Shown one piece after another: positions 16,526 to 27,543 of a stretch of 27,584 nt of DNA. The notes under the pieces are model-generated. The model worked only from the letters and a program-made list of their open reading frames with translations. It searched no databases and was not told the origin of the DNA. The position numbers and the translations under genes were made by a program. Source of the DNA: Chara braunii. Lineage: Eukaryota; Streptophyta; Charophyceae; Charales; Characeae. The stretch's first letter is position 1, and each line of letters begins with the position of its first letter. The DNA is taken from NCBI GenBank assembly GCA_003427395.1, contig BFEA01000404.1:1050115-1077698 (forward strand), given 5' to 3'.

Positions 16526-17765
16526 AATGCCACATATATGGCTGGGGTGGGACTCCTTGGCTGGGGTGGGAATGTTGAGCCCTCCTTAACTGGTCACGGG
16601 GCTGTTCAGTCCTCAACCTTTACTGCCAAATTGTTTAGAATTGGGAGAACAGCCGTTCAATGGGTGGGCTATATGGCCATGTAGATGCACCCTAGCACTT
16701 GAAGGTGCCCATATGGGAAGGGGTGACAGATATTGTAGAAACAGCAATTAGAGCTCAGTGAAGAAAGTCTGAAGCCCCAGGTTCAGCTACTCCTTTCTTT
16801 TCGGTCTCTAACGAGCTTCGGGTGCCTTCTTTTTGGCAGCCAGGTAATGCATGGAATCAATGGCTGCCGAGGCTCTCCCACTTCAAAGTATTTTTGTTTT
16901 TCTCAGAATTTTTGGAATTTTTCTTTATTTTTCTTCAAAATCCATGGATTTACGTAGGAATTACGCGCGCCTTAGCGAGCACGGCGGGAATTTTGTTCGG
17001 CAGTTGGGAACTCCCGAATTTGTGGGTGCACTTCCCGTTGACGTGTCCGTTCTTGTGCGTAAGTGTTCCCAAATCCGCCTTGGAAAGCTCGGTGAATTTT
17101 CTAAGGAATCTGAATAGGCGTAGGATTTTCACGCGTCTAATTTTGCCCGCAGATATGAAATTTTCAATTTTGAACTAGTTTTAGAGCTTGACTGGACGGA
17201 GCGTAACTTTTCAGGGCCTTTTAGTTTCTGCTCCGGCGCCATGCATGCAAGCTTCCCCCGCCTCCTGGTGTATCCCAATTCATCTTCACTCTTCTCTCCT
17301 TCGCGCCCTCTTCCCTTAACCCTTAACTGTTTTCCATCCACTTTTCCTTCGCGCTCCTTCCTCCCTCCCTTCGTCTAAATCTTGGTCCCGCTCTGCACCG
17401 TTCTTCACCTCCTCCCCCTTCACGCCTTTGTCCTTGTACAGGAAGTCCCTACCGATCCCCTCTCAGAGCCTTCAAGCCGCCAGGCGACAGCGTGTAAGGA
17501 AGGTTATCCCCTCACGTTGTGATCTCATTGGCAGCGAAGAACTCGCGCGGAATCGATATGGCCTTCCCATGCCGAAGAATCCTATTCCCTTCCTCCCTCT
17601 TTGTGACCCCTTCTCCTTTACTCTCTCTCGTCTTCTACTTCCCCCTTCGCAACTATAAAATCCTACAAGTGCATCCGAAAATCTCTCTTTCAACCAATCT
17701 GCCAGCTTCAGGGAAGTGGTGGCTAGATGATGTGATGATCGACGAGTCGAAAAGTCTTGACGAGT
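16526..17765. other. Unassigned; pyrimidine-rich, one TATA-like site
   Basis: A 19-bp GGCTGGGGTGGGA-containing tandem pair lies at 16539-16576. Frames of 88 and 118 codons at 16.8-17.2 kb overlap one another and have no recognised domain. From about 17240 to 17430 the plus strand is strongly C/T-rich. CTATAAAATC lies near 17655 after another pyrimidine tract, a promoter-like or LTR-like arrangement. No matching second LTR was found. Confidence 0.4.
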
Positions 17766-18240
17766 TCACTGTACGTTTGCAAGGCTGTGCGCCGGGTGGC
17801 CGCGACAAACTGCTAGATCTATCACAAAGTCTGGTAAAAACTCCCCTGGTTCATGAGGGCGCTTTTTCAATACAAACCATGCAACGTCCTTACTCACCTT
17901 ATCAAATCTCCTAAAAAAGCCAGTCTGGAACGCTGCCCTGTCTACCCACTGATGGTGCTTAAACCAATCATGAGCGGAGTTTCTTATGAGCAACGTGATC
18001 ACCCGAGGGAGATTGGCCGCTGCATAACCCTGAGCCTCAATGGACTCGAGCCATGCCTCGGGATGGGTGTGATTAGGATAGAATGGAAAGGTGGTTGGAA
18101 TGCTTACCATCACTCGGGGAGCAGGAACATTAGCCTTGGTCATAGTTGTCTTGGGTTTTGCAACTATTGCGGGACCACTCACGAATCCCCTGAAGAAAGA
18201 CTAGCCGTTAGTTTGGACACTGCAGTGCGATCACGAATGT
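17766..18240 (-). pseudogene. Ty3/gypsy gag fragment
   Basis: An open minus-strand frame of 139 codons (18182 to 17766), probably extending upstream to about 18240. It has the Retrotrans_gag pattern: PEAWLESIEAQGYAAANLP, then SAHDWFKHHQWVDRAAFQTG, FFRRFD and a PGEFLPDFV block. Gag forms the virus-like particle that packages element RNA. The frame ends at a stop right after this block, without a zinc knuckle, so it is truncated. It lies head-to-head with the plus-strand pol fragment that begins at about 18240, so the two cannot belong to one intact element. Confidence 0.85.
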
Positions 18241-20500
18241 CGGAAAGTGAAGGCCACTATGATTTTGTCCCCCCATCTTGATGAGGCCAGACCCAAAATA
18301 GTTGTTCATTCTCATTGCGGACTGGCAACCAAAGACGATCTCGACAATTTTGGTCCAAGTGGAACCAGACGGATTGGAACACGTGGTGAAATACGCCTCG
18401 AAAGCAGTACCAACATGCAAGCGACACTATTCAACTCCTATGAGAGAATGCTTTGCAGCTCTCTGGGGCATCAACCACTTCCAAATGTATTTGCATGGCC
18501 GAAAGTTCACCTTCGTCACGGATCACGAACCTTTGAAAGACGAAGGATCATTGGTATGATGGGACGATCGGAAACTACGTTGCAAAGTATGGACTTTGAC
18601 ATACGACATCAAAAGCACGAGAAACACGGAAACGTTGCTGGGTTTACACGTCTCCATTGACCATCTAAGGTGCCCGCAAGTGAAGAAGTGACGTCGTTGG
18701 ACGATCCAAAGCCTAAGAACAAGTCTGCATACAGTGAGGTGGAGATCATGCAGAAGCGTTAATAACCCCTGGCGTAAGCTATGGCTGGTCCGTCCTCTCC
18801 CTCCTTTGCCTTCCCCGCCCCCTCTGAATTCTCTTGCCCCTCCTTCGCTAATCTCCCTAATAATTTATGCTTCTTCTCCACTTGCATTGCATGCGTCTAT
18901 GGCTTGGACTTCTATCCCACAGACAATGGTTTTGTCGATTGGGTAGATTGCGCCAAGCGTGTCAATCGCGCTCACGGGGCGTGCATCCGATATCGTACAG
19001 GCGATAAGGTCTGAGAATCTCCATTGTATAGGAAAGTGAAGCTTCCTACGGAAGCTACATTCGAAGCAGCTAGGACTGACGGCCCAAAATACGACGAAAA
19101 ATATCGACGGTTGGAAGTCTAGACAGATAAAATTTTATTATCTCAATCAGCTCGCAAATCCTTGAATATCTACACGAACGAGGACAAGCGTCGTGTTACT
19201 CAAAGATCTCGAGATTACCAATGGAAAGACAACCATCTAGAGAACTTGAAGCGTTAGACTGATGGGTCGGGATTATGGTTGACGATTCCTCACCCTTTTC
19301 AACGGTATGATTGGGTGAGACTACTAATGAGGAATAGGCCACCCATTTCGCAGTACGTGCCACTCAGGTAACTATCGAAAGCAACAAGTGGTTTTGGTCT
19401 ATCATTCGCGAAGATGTCAAGCACGTGGTCAAAATTGTGTAATTTGCACTGCGGATCGAGCGTCGGTACAAGTGTTAAATACAATCGTGCCAACAAAGGT
19501 CGAGCGCCCTTTCCAACATGTCAACATGGATATTACGGATATTGACGTGCCAGATGGGCCTAACCGCTGCGAGTTTTTTATTTTATTGGTATTAATTGAT
19601 CATTTTACGAAGTGGATAGAGGTTTACCCCTGCAAGACACATAAGGTCTCTGGGATAGCCTCTTACATCAGTTGATTTCTCAATACCCACCTAGACACGG
19701 AAGAGATCCTAACGGATAACGAGTCGGAACTTAAGGGAGAGGTAGGAGAACTTTTATAGCGAAGGGGTGCTTCACTTAGACACACCACCCCGCACATGTC
19801 TCATGCCAATGGATTCGTCGAAAATGCCAAACGCATAATTAAAACGTCCCTTCGAATAAATCTTGCTGCAAACAACATGCGTCATTGGCTCGAAATCGTT
19901 TCATAGGGCTATCCCTCATTAATCGACATGGTTAACCCCCTTCCAATTACGAACCAACATAAGTCGCTGTACGGGATGCCTCATAAAATGCCGAACCTAG
20001 GGGTAGCGACACGAGATTGTCGATGAAAGCCAAGAGAAAACGATACCCAAAACTGATGGAAACGGTTGTTCCAAAACTAGCCCGAAAACGACAGAGGGTG
20101 ACGTAGTGGCTCGTGGTAGGCAGGTTCGTAGCTACGAGGCCCAAAATGGAAATGTGGGCCCATGAATCCAATACAAGCTAGGGGACCTGGTCCAACTCCA
20201 TAAGAGTGCGTGTGACCGTAAGCTGGCTCCAAATCACTCTGGATGTTTTCGCCAAATTTCGCGTAGTCGAGCTCGGGCCTAACGGCGTCGATACTGTGCG
20301 CATTGATCCCGAACTGGGCGAAAGCCATAGCTCATGTCCTATTGTCCGCCATATTTCATACCTCCGTCCTCTTCCTCTTGCTTCTGATCCTCCTCTGCCC
20401 TCCTCTTCGTCCTTCGATTCTGGTTGCGAAGAGGATCTTGATCCTACCGATCTTCTTCCCGATACTCTTCCGCTTCAACCATCACCATGAACTTTGCATC
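18241..20500 (+). mobile_element. Decayed Ty3/gypsy pol (RNase H, integrase, tail)
   Basis: Pieces occur in gypsy order with many stops and frameshifts. RNase H at 18.24-18.65 kb has LIADWQPKTISTILVQV, a REC block and VTDHEP; its last catalytic Asp position reads GNVAG and is lost. A diverged linker follows. The integrase lies at 19.38-19.93 kb: C-x-x-C, VERPFQHVNMDITDID, LTDNESE and NGFVENAKR. The D to E spacing is 35 residues, but a stop falls between them. At 20.17-20.29 kb GDLVQLHKSA resembles the segment after the integrase core. The reverse transcriptase is missing, as the copy starts abruptly at its RNase H boundary. Same family as the minus-strand copy at 22.7-23.95 kb. Confidence 0.85.
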
Positions 20501-20643
20501 CGAACAGGTGCTTCCTACTTGTTTTCTCCAGCCTCGGGGGAAGCTATAGCTTCGTCAAGTTCATCACCCACAGTCGAGCCCCGAACTCCTGCAACTCGCC
20601 CAGCTCATCAGCACGCAAGCTTGGTACGCGACGATTCAGGTGA

Positions 20644-20669
20644 CCATCTCCGGAGATCTCCGGAGATGG
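20644..20669. repeat. 26-bp perfect palindrome
   Basis: CCATCTCCGGAGA followed by its exact reverse complement, with no spacer. It also contains two tandem TCTCCGGAGA decamers. It could extrude as a cruciform or bind a dimeric protein. No neighbouring element claims it. Confidence 0.95.
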
Positions 20670-20953
20670 GGGTGAAGCAATGGTGTTGATAGAGGCGTTG
20701 GCTTTTCTTCGGTATCCGCAACCAAGGCAGAGTGACGTTACCGTAATTGTGGCCTACACCGGCGATCTGTGTACGCAGGTGGCCCTAATCTCTCTGACGC
20801 ATCATGAGGATGTAGTGCGAAAGTTGTGTTGATGTCTTCGCATTGCACACAAGCCCCATAGAGCCTTTGGTGGAGTGTATTAACATCCTTCGTGCCTTCC
20901 AACCTCCTCGCTATCGATGAATCATCCCTCCACCTTCACGTCCCCTCCTCACC

Positions 20954-21595
20954 TTGCTCTCTTCTGGCCCGGCGAAACGGATTCATTGTTGTCCTAAGAG
21001 ATTCGCCCTCGTCATACACCCCATCCAGCGAGATCGGTCATGGACCGATTACTTCTGTGCGATCAGTTGTTGTCTCTTCTGTGTCATACTACGTTGGGCG
21101 CGCTACGGTCCACACGAGAACGTCGTCGACGATGACGAATTGACTTCCCTTCTCGTCCAAGCATGGAAGATAGGGACTGAGGGATGAACGATCGACCTTG
21201 TGTTCGGGGAAGTGATACGTGGCGGTCGATCAAGGGTCGCCAACGAGTTGTTCGTGTTCCTTGCGCAGATCTTGGACAATCTGCCACTCAGCATCATCTC
21301 GCAAGGAGAGAACTCGCCATCCTCGAAATTTTTGGAACGACCGCTCTGCCTGACGGTGTTGAGGACGTGGTGCTTAGAAGAAAGCGAATTCATAGAGGAT
21401 CACGATCTTGCCACGTGGGCCTACCTCGATCTCAGAGCGATTAATGACGAGGAAATCGATTTCGAGAGCACGCACCATCAAAATCATGAAATTCCTTCAG
21501 ACGACGAGCCCACACCTTTGCAGTTGAACGTAAAAGAGGAAGAAGTGAAGTCCATGTTGGAAGAGGAGGCGAAGTGGAGCGAGCACACGCAATGA
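20954..21595 (+). pseudogene. Unrecognised frame broken by one TGA
   Basis: A single reading frame runs from ATG 20954 to the stop at 21595 with one internal TGA at 21185-21187. The second part is acidic and looks like protein (ELFVFLAQILDNLPLSIISQ, then WAYLDLRAINDEEIDFES, and a Glu/Lys-rich end). I recognise no domain. It lies downstream of the plus-strand gypsy copy, so it could be an extra retrotransposon ORF or a relic host exon. The single stop and lack of other breaks set it apart from the heavily broken pol next to it. Confidence 0.35.
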
Positions 21596-21599
21596 TCGA

Positions 21600-22324
21600 T
21601 GGAGTCGAAGAGCTTCTTCGGATCGGAACCACCCTCCAACCAGCTTAGGATCAATGGTGGTGTTGTCACCTAGAGGGCCCACTTTCGGCCATGTGTCAAG
21701 ATGCCCCTGGGGATTCGGCAAGGAATCCCGATCTGTCGTCGGAAGCCTCTAGCCGCTGCGATGGCGCAGAATCTTCAAGTCGTCGCCACTGATCCCGCTC
21801 GCTTTCCTCCACCTTCGCCGCCTGCGTTACAATTTGTCCCCGTTCATCTTCCCGCTCTCGCTCTCCGTCCTCGTCCTCTTGATTTCCTTTCTTTCTCCCA
21901 ACTTCCCCACATTGGGTTTCCCATCGACCCCCTCTCTTCTACAACATCACTCTGCTCGTCTTCTCTGTGAAGTTACTACCCATCCCACAACAAGGTGTTC
22001 CCAACCCTCCTTCTTTCTCAATATCCTTCTTTTCAGTGTGGCATGGAAGCAATACAATCACATGGAGTTGTATTGCATCATCTCGGGAGTCTTTCCCGCC
22101 ACGGTAGACTACGAAGCTCTCCGCAGTGGAACCCTCTAAGCCCTCCCCACCCTCTATGCTGACTATATCGCCACCCTCCCTTGTCCATACCACCGGTTGC
22201 CTTGCGCTCATCGCATCATTCACTATATCAATCTGTAGGATGCTGTGCGCTCTCACTTTCCCCTTCTTCCGCAAAAGCGACCCAGACTGTCGGCCTAGCT
22301 GATGTTTTTTTGCTTGTTTGGTCT
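21600..22324. other. Unassigned; pyrimidine-rich block
   Basis: From about 21790 to 21970 the plus strand is strongly C/T-rich, like the tracts at 17.2-17.65 and 18.78-18.88 kb. No gene is supported. It may be leader or LTR sequence of the gypsy family. Confidence 0.35.
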
Positions 22325-22447
22325 CTTCGTCTTTCTGGTGGTGATCATGTGCATTCTGGTACTGTGGTAGGCAAATTGGAAGGCGAACGTGAAGTTACTT
22401 TAGGTTTTGTGGATTTACTTCGTGATGATTATATTGAAAAAGATAGA
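22325..22447 (+). pseudogene. rbcL: Plastid rbcL fragment (nuclear plastid DNA)
   Basis: Forty-one uninterrupted codons match the Rubisco large subunit: [20 protein letters not shown], then [19 protein letters not shown]. In the enzyme this segment (roughly residues 320-360 of about 475) carries the GDHIH histidine and the loop 6 lysine (VVGKLEG) that closes over the substrate during CO2 fixation. Codon third positions are mostly A/T, as in plastid genes. The match stops sharply on both sides, so it is an inserted scrap and not a gene. About 100 bp of very AT-rich sequence follows and might be part of the same transfer. The unbroken frame suggests a fairly recent insertion, or simply a short target for mutation. 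Confidence 0.93.
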
Positions 22448-22545
22448 ATTATAATTAGAATTATATTATATATATAGATAATACATTCTCAATAATAGAC
22501 ATAAAATAAATACACATAAAATAGAATATTACATCAACATCTTGA
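22448..22545. other. Very AT-rich stretch after rbcL fragment
   Basis: Over 80% A/T, including TATATTATATATATAG. It could be plastid intergenic DNA carried along or unrelated. It does not continue rbcL. Confidence 0.5.
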
Positions 22546-22739
22546 GTTCAACGTCCCCGGGAAACCTATCTCCCTTTTTCGATTTTCGGAGTCTATCAAT
22601 CATTCTTATCCCACCTCTCCTCCAAATTTGCCTCCTCTTTTTCATTATGCAGGTACAATGGGTTGAGCTTGCTACGTTCTGGCCAATAGAGCCAAGGCAA
22701 GATTGGGAAAGGTCTCAACCCGTGGATGGCTAGGATGTG

Positions 22740-23955
22740 ATCTACAATATCGGGTCAGAGCCTCGAGTCTCTAACCTCGATATTCCGTTGCAGAGTTGTC
22801 TTGATTACTCGATTTACATTTTCGACAAGGCGGTTCGATTGAGACATATGGGGTGCGGTGTTTCGAATAGAGATACCATGTACGACCAGGCTGCTCATTA
22901 CTTCCCCCCGGAATTCTGCGCCATTGTCCGTTAAAATTTCCTCGGTTGTATCACACGATTGAGATGTATCACACAATTTCCGTCATTTGTCTCGTTTGAA
23001 ATTGAAAAGCTTCGATCCATTTACAAAAATGGACTACAAATACGAGTAGGACTGAATATTTGCAGCTATTAGGACCAAGGGGGCATCAATATCCGTCGTA
23101 TCCATGCTAACCCTTTGAAAAGGTCGTTCGACTAAAGTTGACACGATGGATCTTGGCGACTGAATATTTGCAAAATTTGTCGGGCAAAGAATGAGGCCAC
23201 GTGCCACTTTCTTGCATACCGAGGGAGGATCTTCACTCCTCTGTAGGTTGGTCCCTGGGCAGACTCTGGATCTTTCCACGGGACGATCTCTTCGACTTTG
23301 GGCATCTTGGCTAGTCGATGTAACCTTGTCAATCCATCGGCATTATCGTGTCTTTTTGTTTTCATGTGGATGATGTCAAAATCGTATTCTTGTAGCCTTA
23401 CCGCCCAATGCCCAATCATGTTCATATAATTGGTAAGCTTATTGAGGGTCAGCAAAGGTTCGTGATTAGTAACCAACATAATTTTTTGCCCGTCCAGGTA
23501 CGGGTGGAAGTGTTGGATTCCCCATACCACTTCGTAACACTCTCCTTGAGGCGCCGAGTTGTTGCGTTGTTTGTCAGGCACCGTTCGGGACGCATACTCG
23601 ATGACGTGTTCCTTGTCGTCCTTCCCCTTCTTTACCAAAATAACGGAGATAGCTTCCGGTTGCCAATCGGTGATAAGTATGAACTGCCTTCCTAGGCCGG
23701 GCCGGATTAAAACTGGTGCCGATGCCAGTGCATTTTTCAAAGTGGAAAATGTTTGCTCGCGCCTTGCGTCCCAGTGCAGCAACTGATCTTTCCGTAGGTG
23801 ATTCGTCAGGGGCCGTGCGATCCTTGCTAAGTTCTTGATGAATCAGCAATAGTATGAGGCCAACCCCAGAAAGGCTCGGACCTGTGTCAGCAACGTGGGA
23901 GTGGGCGCATCCCGATGTCGAGTGCATCGACGTCCGACCTTTTTGCAAGGTGCGG
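22740..23955 (-). mobile_element. Decayed Ty3/gypsy pol, minus copy
   Basis: Read right to left. The end of the reverse transcriptase comes first (QVRAFLGLASYYC, a stop, FIKNLARIARPLTNHL; about 23.9-23.8 kb). A long open RNase H stretch follows (start at 23782): LITDWQPEAISVILVKKG, VIEYASRTVP, GECYEVVWGIQHF and DNADGLTRLHR. The third catalytic Asp reads Asn (VTNHEP). A deletion removes the zinc-binding part of integrase. The core resumes with VERPFQRVSMDTTDID, then EEILTDNGAEFRGEV and NRLVENVNRVIK, keeping D-35-E. RNase H removes template RNA and integrase inserts the cDNA; here both are defective. Residue-level agreement with the plus copy shows one family. Confidence 0.9.
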
Positions 23956-24079
23956 GAGCCCTCCCGGCCATGTCACGCAGGAGTAAAACAAAACAAAATC
24001 AAGGATACAACTTGGGGACGACGCGGAGTAATCTCGTGGACTGTCGAGACAACCATGGTTGCGTCGTCCCTTCGCTGCT

Positions 24080-24105
24080 CCAACCGGGTGCGCCAGCTGT
24101 ACATC
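24080..24105 (-). promoter_or_regulatory. Possible LTR end and primer-binding site
   Basis: On the minus strand TGTACA, then GC, then TGGCGCACCCGGTTGG has the form of an LTR 3' end (CA), short spacer and primer-binding site starting TGGCGC. It is oriented correctly for the minus-strand gypsy copy and lies about 130 bp before it, as expected if gag and most of pol were deleted. No second LTR was found to confirm it. Confidence 0.25.
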
Positions 24106-25170
24106 CTGCGGTCCCTTACGACAGGATAGGTTCCCGCGGGGCATAAACTTTCTTTCCCTAAGGGGCTATCACCACCCTTAGGGGCGTGTCATTACCGAGT
24201 TACCAACCCACGTGCGAAAACTTTTTAAATGTAATTGCAGAGGTAGGTCAGTCGAGGGTGTTTGCTCGTTTGCTGTAGTATAGGTACGCGAGGTTAAAAC
24301 GCCTATTGAACATGAACGTCGTCCGTCCCTTAGGGCGCTAATCTCCTAAGTACGAAGAGGACGCCGGTTGACTAGGACGGTCTCAACCAAGCGTGAAACC
24401 CAAATTTAATCCTAGTCCCTTTAGACACTAGTCAAAAGAAAGTTATAACATCAACATATAATTACATTATAAAAAATCGACCGGAGTCAACAGGAACATA
24501 TCCAATCTGAAATGATAACTGGGAGAATCCAAATCTTCATTTGATACATCCAATATCACAAAATCAAAATAAAATCCGACCACCTTGGTTCGACTCAATA
24601 AACAAAAATCATACAACCGCCAAGAAGGAGTTGACTATTAATAATAATATAGATGCAGCCGACAAGGTAGTCGGACTACCTCAGTTTTGACTTGATGAGA
24701 CACGTTGCCAAAGTTATTCATTCCAGTTTACCGTCGACCTAAGACTAAGCCCGCACACACCGGTCTCTATAATTTATAATATTTTTAGATGACAAGTTGC
24801 TATGCGGATAATTCTTGATCAGGTGCATTGCTTGAAGTGTTGCATGTCTCTCCCTCTAGGAAGTGGTCTGAGGTACTCCTCCTCCTCGCTCGAGCACACA
24901 GCTCGGATCTCAGAAGTTTAGTCGTCTCCACCGAATCGGCAAAGTACCCTCCCGTAGAACAGTCCACTCTAGGTCGATAACAGGGTCGGCTCCTAAAGCA
25001 ACGAACCCCTGCCCTAGATGCTTCTTAGAGAAAAAGAATGTATCCACTGTGAGTAGCTCTCATTTATCTTCATTTCTCCTGAGTTCAAGATAACATGGAC
25101 GAAAATAATTAGAAAGGATAATGAATAAGAATCATTTGGACAGATACAGGTAGATAAGGTCATCAGGGAT
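24106..25170. other. Unassigned ~1 kb, possible LTR
   Basis: No coding frame is supported. Mixed sequence with an AT-rich middle (24.43-24.82 kb). If the primer-binding site at 24.09 kb is real, this would be the 5' LTR of the minus-strand gypsy copy. Confidence 0.3.
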
Positions 25171-26275
25171 AGAATGGATCAACCCTGGAAAAAAAAACTA
25201 AGTCTGATTATCTTTACCTTCATTCTGTTTACAAGTTTTTTTTCTTTTGCATTACCCATTGAAATTATTAATTTCAAAATACAATTGCTTTTAACATGCA
25301 GGCAGACGAAAGGTAGAAAGAGGACAATCATTTTCTTCATCTCAAATAGGCATAACAATCAAAGCATCCTTCTACCTACCTGCACTCAAAGCAGACAAAC
25401 AAGTTCAAAGGAAACCAATGCAACCCCATACCCAGGTCAGACCTCACCATTCACGTGCAAACACACATTTCCTTTGCCTTTTCAATGAACATTCAATGAA
25501 CAAGGTCAAGCAAGTATGGGCTCACTCAGGCATGAAGGGAAATCTAAATCATTGAACTGACCTTGAGTAAAATTTGAATCGGCTCTCTCGAGAAAAAACT
25601 GAGTAATACTCCAATCAAAAGAAAATGATCGCTGTTGGATATGAAAATATGCGCGGCTCATAACTCCACAGGTTGTGGCCGTCCTACTGAACGACGATCC
25701 GTCTCTTCTCCTAGTGTAGGAATGAGCAACAGTCGGCCCATTGAGAGGACTCAAGTGGGATAACCCTTAAAGAGGGTGCTCCCATGATCCAATCCCACGG
25801 CGCCTTAACATCCTGGACAGTACCAACGCAGTCAAAATTTCACCTTAACCACCAAAGGTACTCCCAATCAACCGCAAGTCCACGCCGCCTCCAATCACTA
25901 TGTCCGCTCACAATAACCACACCAACATGTCGGTCCCGATCTCAAAATCAGTCCCACATGGTCAAAAAATGGTCCCAGATGGTCCCGATGCAGTCCCATA
26001 CCATCGCCCGCAATACCAAATGGTTCAGAACTCAAAACCGCTCGCACTGCGCACCGCAAAAAATATAAAAGCAGCCCTGGCTGAAAACTGCATGTGCCCC
26101 GTGCCCAATAATCACCGCCGTGTGCACTCACTCTGCACTTTTCTTGTCGTCGGTCCACGCACCACTACCGCACGATCCCAACGGTGCACCACTGTCAGCC
26201 CATACTACCGCCGGATCATGAGAAAATAGTCCACCATCACTGCGCACATCAAAAATTAAAAGTGGAACTGCCGCT
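25171..26275. other. Unassigned sequence
   Basis: No supported gene. A 104-codon frame starting at 25174 has a hydrophobic N-terminus but sits in low-complexity T-rich sequence. Short GGTCCCGAT/GGTCCCAGAT words recur at 25.92-26.0 kb. Confidence 0.45.
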
Positions 26276-26590
26276 CGCCACGCCGTCAAAACCGGTACCA
26301 CGCCGCCGTGCCAAAAAAAAAATTGTTGTAGTTTCTCACCGAAGTGCGGCTGCCGTGCCAAAATTTTGGCAGCGTAACCTCACAAAAAAATTGTCGTTGT
26401 CGTACCGCCAAACGGACAGCGCTTCCCCTTAGGGAGACCTTGATGCCGCCACGCCGTCAATCCGGTAGCATCTCACCACCGAAGTGCCGCAGCCGTCGTG
26501 CCGGAAAAATTGGCAGCACTTCCCCACCGAAGTGTTCTTGCTGCCTTGGCAAAACATTGGCAGCACTTCCCCACCAAAAATGCCGCTGCT
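26276..26590. repeat. Degenerate tandem repeats
   Basis: CGCCACGCCGTCAA-CCGGTA recurs with a 171-bp offset (26276 and 26447). Nested in this is a unit of about 46 bp, CACCGAAGTGC-GC-GCCGT-GCC-AAAA-TTGGCAGC-ACTTCCC, present at about 26337, 26475, 26527 and 26570. Frames across it are Pro/Arg/Ala-rich artefacts. Confidence 0.75.
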
Positions 26591-27540
26591 GCCGCCTTAC
26601 GGCCACAACACCTGCTCACACACATAGCGCACGCACAAGGGTGGGCCAAAAAGTTCCCAGCCCTCAGCTATGGCTGCCTCCTTTCTCCTCCTCCAACTCT
26701 CTTCAGACCCCCACTCTCCACCAGCCTCTCTTCCTCCTCTCCGACAGCACCGCCCCACGGTAGCAGCCAGCCAACATTGACTCAAGTGAATGGCGCAGCA
26801 GCACTGCCACAAGTGTGAGGCTGCTGGGTGGAGTGTTGGCTTTTATAGCCAGCTGAAGGCATGTGGGCAGCTGCCTTACCCACAACCAGGCAAAAATTCG
26901 TTAGTGCTCTTGGCCCTTAATTAAAATCAATAGCTAGGAGCTAGATGCCTTGGTTCCCCCTTAGAGGGACCGAAGTCATCACTCCCCAGGAGTACCTGGC
27001 CATTCTCCCAGGCCAGGTGCATCTGGAAATGGTTGTACTCAGCCATTTACTGCTTCCTGTTCAAAATGAATAGGCGCAGTCCCATCAGTCTCCAGAATTT
27101 TCGGGGGTTGCACCTGTTCCGCGGCCGCGGCCACGTACATGGCCGTTACCGCCCTTTTTTTTTTTTTTTCCCCTTCCTCTTACCTCTCCTGCCTCCTCGT
27201 TTCTCTGTGCAGGGGCAACTCGCCGTTCGCAATGAGCGGCCGCCCCTTTATTTCCCAAGGGTGAACTGGAATCAAGCCCAATAGGGGCTTTGCTTTTCCA
27301 GCCACGCGCCCGTACCCAGGCGCCATCAGCGCCAGGTTTAAGCGCTCATCTGCAACTTGTTGAACAAGTGAACGGGCGCAGTTCAAGTTGCCTGTGAAAA
27401 TGAAAGAGGGGGGGGGAAAAATAAAAATGGTTGTGTATATTTCCATGCTCTAACGGTAGATTCATTCGATTCTTACTTGTTAGTCGTCACGTTGCTCATC
27501 CTACCGAGGGATGCAGCAAACAACCAACCGCCAGGTAGGA

Positions 27541-27543
<3 letters not shown>
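26591..27543. other. Unassigned sequence
   Basis: No supported gene. It holds a CCGCGGCCGCGG palindrome near 27118, a T-run near 27154-27168 without flanking duplication, a GCGCCCGT/ACGGGCGC inverted pair near 27305/27372 and ACTTGTTGAACAAGT near 27356. Confidence 0.45.

Noticed and set aside
15260-16616. Very long frames (up to 428 codons) on both strands
   Set aside because: They are open only because they cross the 940 N gap; the minus-strand frame is also an antisense translation of the tRNA-Pro.
16851-17117. 88-codon frame with LSEHGGNFVRQLGTPEFVGA
   Set aside because: Overlaps another frame of similar length, has no recognisable domain, and the region has no splice or start support.
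25174-25488. 104-codon frame with a hydrophobic, signal-peptide-like start
   Set aside because: The hydrophobic segment comes from T-rich low-complexity DNA. The rest has no domain or repeat support.
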